Shown piece after piece: positions 40,227 through 43,348 of a stretch of DNA of 43,348 nt; within the stretch, counting starts at the first letter, position 1, and each line of letters begins with the position of its first letter. The notes below the pieces were generated by a model, which saw only the letters and a list, made by a program, of their open reading frames with translations, had not been told where the DNA came from and did no database searches. The stretch comes from Verrucomicrobiota bacterium (GTDB taxonomy: Bacteria; Verrucomicrobiota; Verrucomicrobiia; Chthoniobacterales; UBA10450): assembly GCA_003218475.1 (NCBI GenBank), contig QHNR01000111.1, positions 1 through 43,348 on the forward strand, read 5' to 3'. Both the position numbers and the translations under genes were made by a program.

Positions 40227-41285
40227 CGCGCGACCGATGCGATTTAGACCTTCTTCGAACATTTGTGTATCCGCACCCATGCCGATGCGGAAATGATCGG
40301 GCATTTCAAAGAAGCGACCCGGAACCGCTGAGGTGTCGAATTTCGATCTCAGTCGCTCAAGAAAAACATTTACGTCTCCATTGAGCAACTGCATGAACGC
40401 GGTCGTACCCCAATCGGTCCAAGCGGCGGAAATCGCTGACTGCCGCGCAAGAAAATCCCGGAGCAATTTGCGATCCGCCTCAACGAGGGAGCGCCCTCTT
40501 TCGCGAAGAAGATTCAGGTGATTGAAGGCGGCGACGCTGAGAAGCTCACCCGGGTAAACCGGCGTCGCGCTATAAAGGTCATTCAGGCGGCGCATCTTCC
40601 ACGCGAGACCCGGCTGCGCTAGGATCCATCCGCATCGCAGACCGCTGACACCGTACACCTTCGTTAAGCTGCTGGTCACTACGAACTCCGGCCCCAGATG
40701 AAACGATGTGCGCGGCGTGTCCTCGTAAACCGCATCCAGATAAACCTCATCGACGAGCACTAGCGCGCCGACGCTGCGTGCGATATCACCGATTTCACGC
40801 AGTACCGGCTCCGGAGTAAGCGCACTCGTCGGATTATGAAGATTTGTGATCACGATGAGGCGGGTCTTCGGCGTAATACAACGAAGAACCTCCTTCGCGT
40901 CCACTCCCCAGCCGTTTTCTCCAGCACGCTGAAAGCGCTTCACGTTCGCTTGCAGGTAACGGGCTACATCGAGAATGGGCCCGTATGCCGGATGCTCGAT
41001 TAAAACTTCATCGCCCGGTTCGATGATCGCGGCCATGGCCAGATGATTCGCCATGGAAGTGCCGGCAGACTCTACAACGCAGTCGGGATCGACTCCATTG
41101 TGCGCAGCAATCGCTGCCTGCAGTGGCGGGTAGCCATAGCTGTTGTCGCCATTGATTTCGAGCTCTTTCAGATCGACCGAAAGTTCGCGGAGCGGAAACG
41201 GCGCCACGCCGCTCGTTGCGAGATTGAACCGCGCACGGCTCTGCGTCTTAGACCAATGCATGTAGTCAGAGTGCTTGTATCTCAT
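40218..41285 (-). CDS. PLP-dependent aminotransferase, class I/II
   Basis: 355 aa, a little short for fold type I. Seen: NGDNSYGYPPLQAAIAAHNG (substrate-cofactor region), GTSMANHLAMAAII, HPAYGPILDVARYLQA, NLHNPTSALT (Asn of the NPT motif), VLVDEVYLDAVYED (Asp that binds the pyridine N) and SSLTKVYGVSGLRCGW with the Schiff-base Lys. The C-terminal Arg-type FRIGMGADTQMF is present. The amino donor and acceptor are not clear. The 3' end overlaps the broken Kelch gene. Confidence 0.92.
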   Translation of the reverse strand: MRYKHSDYMHWSKTQSRARFNLATSGVAPFPLRELSVDLKELEINGDNSYGYPPLQAAIAAHNGVDPDCVVESAGTSMANHLAMAAIIEPGDEVLIEHPAYGPILDVARYLQANVKRFQRAGENGWGVDAKEVLRCITPKTRLIVITNLHNPTSALTPEPVLREIGDIARSVGALVLVDEVYLDAVYEDTPRTSFHLGPEFVVTSSLTKVYGVSGLRCGWILAQPGLAWKMRRLNDLYSATPVYPGELLSVAAFNHLNLLRERGRSLVEADRKLLRDFLARQSAISAAWTDWGTTAFMQLLNGDVNVFLERLRSKFDTSAVPGRFFEMPDHFRIGMGADTQMFEEGLNRIGRALG

Positions 41286-41368
41286 GAATGCGCGCCTCTG
41301 AATCTGATGACAATCATCGTGGCATCGAATAATCCATGCTGACGGCGGGGCTTCGAAGAATCCAGTCT

Positions 41369-41479
41369 TGTCATTCCGAGCCCATTCGACTCACTTCGCT
41401 CGCTCAAGGCAAACTCCGCGAAGTCGCCTGCCGAGCCGTAGTCCCGCAACTGCGGGACGAAGGCTGGAGGAATCTCTGA
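41369..41479. repeat. TGTCATTC inverted-repeat element, copy 3
   Basis: A 111 bp element from TGTCATTCCGAGC to GAGGAATCTCTGAA, with inner hairpin GTCCCGCAACTGCGGGAC. It lies between the aminotransferase and the glycosyltransferase and belongs with 9719 and 33276. Confidence 0.75.
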
Positions 41480-41501
41480 ATTTCGGAAACGTGGTACATT
41501 G

Positions 41502-43139
41502 TCACTTTGTTCCAGCGTCAAATTTATAGATTTTGAATTCCGGACTCGCCGCCATCACCGTGGCGCTTTGGGCGAGATGCTGTGCGAATTCAGGATAGTA
41601 ATCCAACCACCAGAACGTATTCGTGGTGAACACTACGTGTGTGGCGCCGCGGCGTCGCAGCTTTTCAAGATCAACAATCGCGTCCTGGCCATCGCTCGGA
41701 ACACCGGCGTAAATCCCGTCTTTTTCCAGAAAATGCCAGCCCTTGCGCTCCGAATAATAAAATATCGTTGGGTCGCCCATGTCGGCGGCAACTATTAACG
41801 CATCGGACGCGGTGATTTTGTCTAATTCCAGACCAGTATCTCGAAGTTGAGCGGCGGACGATTCGTAAAGTGGTCGCAAGTTCACATAGGAAAGAATTGC
41901 AAATGAACCAGTGAGCAGAAGTGACAATATTATCGCGACAGGACGCGAAGCGATTTTCGACGCGAAAAAGGCACAAGCGGCCCCGGCAAATGCAGCTGCG
42001 ACCGGCACCAGAGGAAGTTGATACCATCGGTGGCGATTGCCGTAGCCTAGCGCTACGACGAATAGAACCATAGCAGCCAGCCACCAATCAAAGAGGCGGC
42101 CGTATCTCCCTCGCGGCCCCACGAACAAACCCATGAGCGCCATGACCACCAGAACGGGTGTCAGGCTTGATGTCGCAGTCTGGCGCGCGATGTCCCAGTA
42201 CCACCCCAAACTCTCGATTCGAACACCACCGGCACCGAAGAAATGATGCGGATAAAATCTCTGTGCGATTTGATGCGCATGCCAGTACCAGGCGGCAGAT
42301 GGCAGCAATGTGATAGCCGCGAAGAGAAGCAGTTGTAGCCGGGATCGGTGATCCCGGCTTCTAAGGAGCTTTATTTCGCGTCGGCCGGGATCAGCGATCC
42401 CGGCTACAGTCAGATACGCAAGCGGCGCGAAGATAATAGCGCTTGTAATTTTGATTAGGATCGACAGGGAAATCGCAATCGCTGCCAGAAACAAGGGCGT
42501 CCACTTTTGATCGTGCGTCCAACACAGAAAAAAATATAACCCGATGATCGCGAGAATAAGCGATGGGACGTCTGGCATGAACGAGCGACCGGCAAAAATA
42601 TTCAAAGGCGCGAAACTGAAGAAAAATGTGGCCCAAACCGCTGCTGTGCTGCCGAAAATTTCCCGGACGAGCAAAAAGAAAAATGGCAGGGAAACAGCGA
42701 AGAAAATTACGGCCTGGCCGCGTCCAATCCATTCATGAACACCCGCTAATTTGTAACAAATCGCCGCAACGAACGGCAAAATCGGAAATTCCGTTCCAAC
42801 GTAGCCTGTGGCATCACCGGCCCAATCGATCTGCGGATAAGCAAAATGAAAACCTCGCTGGCTAAAGTTATGCGCAATCGCGGCGACGTCGCTTTGCCGC
42901 CAGCTCCAATGGTCGACGTAGGGTTGATTAATGAAAATCAGCCGCGCCGCGACGGCTAGAATCCAAATAGCTGCCAGAAGTTTGCCAGCGTGGCCATCCC
43001 GCCGCCGGATCCAGAAAACAATCGCAGCTCGGCGCAAGAGAATGCTCCGGAACAATCCGCCTCTCCCCTCAGGCGAGGGGAGAAGATTGAGGTGAGGGGT
43101 CTTCGGCATCATGTAAGCACGAAATAAGCAAACCCTCAC
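41502..43139 (-). CDS. GT39/ArnT-like membrane glycosyltransferase
   Basis: 545 aa in the track. A polytopic protein with at least ten membrane helices. The first periplasmic loop has DHWSWRQSDVAAIAHNFSQR; the acidic residue there is the usual catalytic Asp position of GT-C enzymes. Later parts include LNIFAGRSFMPDVPSL and a C-terminal soluble domain with ATHVVFTTNTFWW. It should move a sugar from a lipid carrier to a lipid or protein acceptor. The start is uncertain: residues 15-28 (PHLNLLPSPEGRGG) translate a repeat, so a start at or after 43055 is likely. A 75 bp repeat is inserted in frame at 42334. Confidence 0.85.
   Translation of the reverse strand: MRVCLFRAYMMPKTPHLNLLPSPEGRGGLFRSILLRRAAIVFWIRRRDGHAGKLLAAIWILAVAARLIFINQPYVDHWSWRQSDVAAIAHNFSQRGFHFAYPQIDWAGDATGYVGTEFPILPFVAAICYKLAGVHEWIGRGQAVIFFAVSLPFFFLLVREIFGSTAAVWATFFFSFAPLNIFAGRSFMPDVPSLILAIIGLYFFLCWTHDQKWTPLFLAAIAISLSILIKITSAIIFAPLAYLTVAGIADPGRREIKLLRSRDHRSRLQLLLFAAITLLPSAAWYWHAHQIAQRFYPHHFFGAGGVRIESLGWYWDIARQTATSSLTPVLVVMALMGLFVGPRGRYGRLFDWWLAAMVLFVVALGYGNRHRWYQLPLVPVAAAFAGAACAFFASKIASRPVAIILSLLLTGSFAILSYVNLRPLYESSAAQLRDTGLELDKITASDALIVAADMGDPTIFYYSERKGWHFLEKDGIYAGVPSDGQDAIVDLEKLRRRGATHVVFTTNTFWWLDYYPEFAQHLAQSATVMAASPEFKIYKFDAGTK
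42334..42408. repeat. TGTAGC...GCTACA repeat, copy 3, in frame in the GT39 gene
   Basis: 75 bp (25 codons) with ends TGTAGCCGGGATC and GATCCCGGCTACA and two GGGATC/GATCCC hairpins. Read on the coding strand it gives AGIADPGRREIKLLRSRDHR and continues SRLQ, a polar insert between two membrane helices. Confidence 0.85.
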
Positions 43140-43175
43140 CCTCCCCTCACCCTTGAGAAGGGAGAGGCGATATAC
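43053..43175. repeat. Pair of CCCTCACC / GGGGAGAGG palindromic repeats
   Basis: CGCCTCTCCCCTCAGGCGAG, then GGGAGAAG at 43058, and CCCTCACCCTTGAGAAGGGA, then GAGGCG at 43141. They are similar to 34745. The first runs into the 5' end of the GT39 ORF. The rest of 43176-43289 holds no supported gene. Confidence 0.65.
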
Positions 43176-43289
43176 GGTGCTGAATAGGATCTACCTCTGC
43201 GCTCTCTCATGCGCATCTTCCAAGCGTCTTGACAGCTGAGGTAAAGTCAATCGGGTACGGTAATCCCAAATCGCACAGTAAGAGTTAGC

Positions 43290-43348
43290 ATGAAAACAGC
43301 GGTTCGCGTTTGTTCTCCGGCACATGTGGGATTTTTGGTGCTGACATT
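43290..43348 (+). CDS. Possible 5' end of a CDS, cut by the window end
   Basis: ATG at 43290 opens a frame that reaches the window end without a stop: MKTAVRVCSPAHVGFLVLT. The hydrophobic stretch could be the start of a membrane or secreted protein. Nineteen codons are too few to name it. No clear ribosome binding site is seen (AAGAG lies 5 bp before). Confidence 0.3.
   Translation, partial: MKTAVRVCSPAHVGFLVLT

Overview
The window looks like part of a soil Verrucomicrobiota genome, probably Chthoniobacterales ('Udaeobacter'-like). This is inference from gene content. The signs are a fused lpxC/fabZ gene followed directly by lpxA (a Gram-negative lipid A pathway), several class III cyclase/TolB-like/TPR sensor proteins, secreted proteins with long Pro-Thr stalks, and many short palindromic intergenic repeats. 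No rRNA or CRISPR array was seen. The only intact tRNA gene I found is tRNA-Phe.

Left flank (1-9810): chromosomal genes. In order: the 3' end of lpxC/fabZ, lpxA, a PhnP-like metallo-hydrolase, recN, a SatP-type acetate transporter, an FAD-dependent reductase, a membrane-anchored NTF2-like hypothetical, an orphan phage-tail-tube-like gene, creD and a methyltransferase.

Centre (9819-29457): a probable 19.6 kb integrated island. Its ends are a 46 bp direct repeat (one mismatch) of the 3' part of tRNA-Phe. The right copy lies inside the intact tRNA gene. The left copy is a fragment next to a decayed tyrosine recombinase. The interior holds two tandem cyclase/TPR genes plus a relic of a third, a DUF5681 gene, secreted proteins (Gly/Tyr-rich, 3D-domain, BNR/choice-of-anchor-J, PT-tailed), small-gene families in many intact and decayed copies, a ~0.6 kb duplicated block, and three short ORFs with a shared double-glycine leader-like sequence (DLxPxxDVKGG). 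Many accessory genes carry single-base frameshifts, while the flanking housekeeping genes are intact.

Right flank (29485-43348): ridA, pyrE, a DUF255 thioredoxin-like protein, a TauE/SafE exporter, a DUF309 protein, two overlapping CNNM/CBS genes, a GH15 glycosidase, a GNAT acetyltransferase, a broken Kelch gene, a PLP aminotransferase and a GT39-type membrane glycosyltransferase. Families of short inverted repeats occur between genes and in places inside coding sequence.

The most interesting items are the tRNA-bounded island, the DVKGG peptides whose tails differ while the surrounding DNA is nearly identical, a 16-residue C-terminal tail shared by two secreted proteins but written in different codons, the near-identical cyclase modules on divergent sensor halves, and the orphan tail-tube gene.
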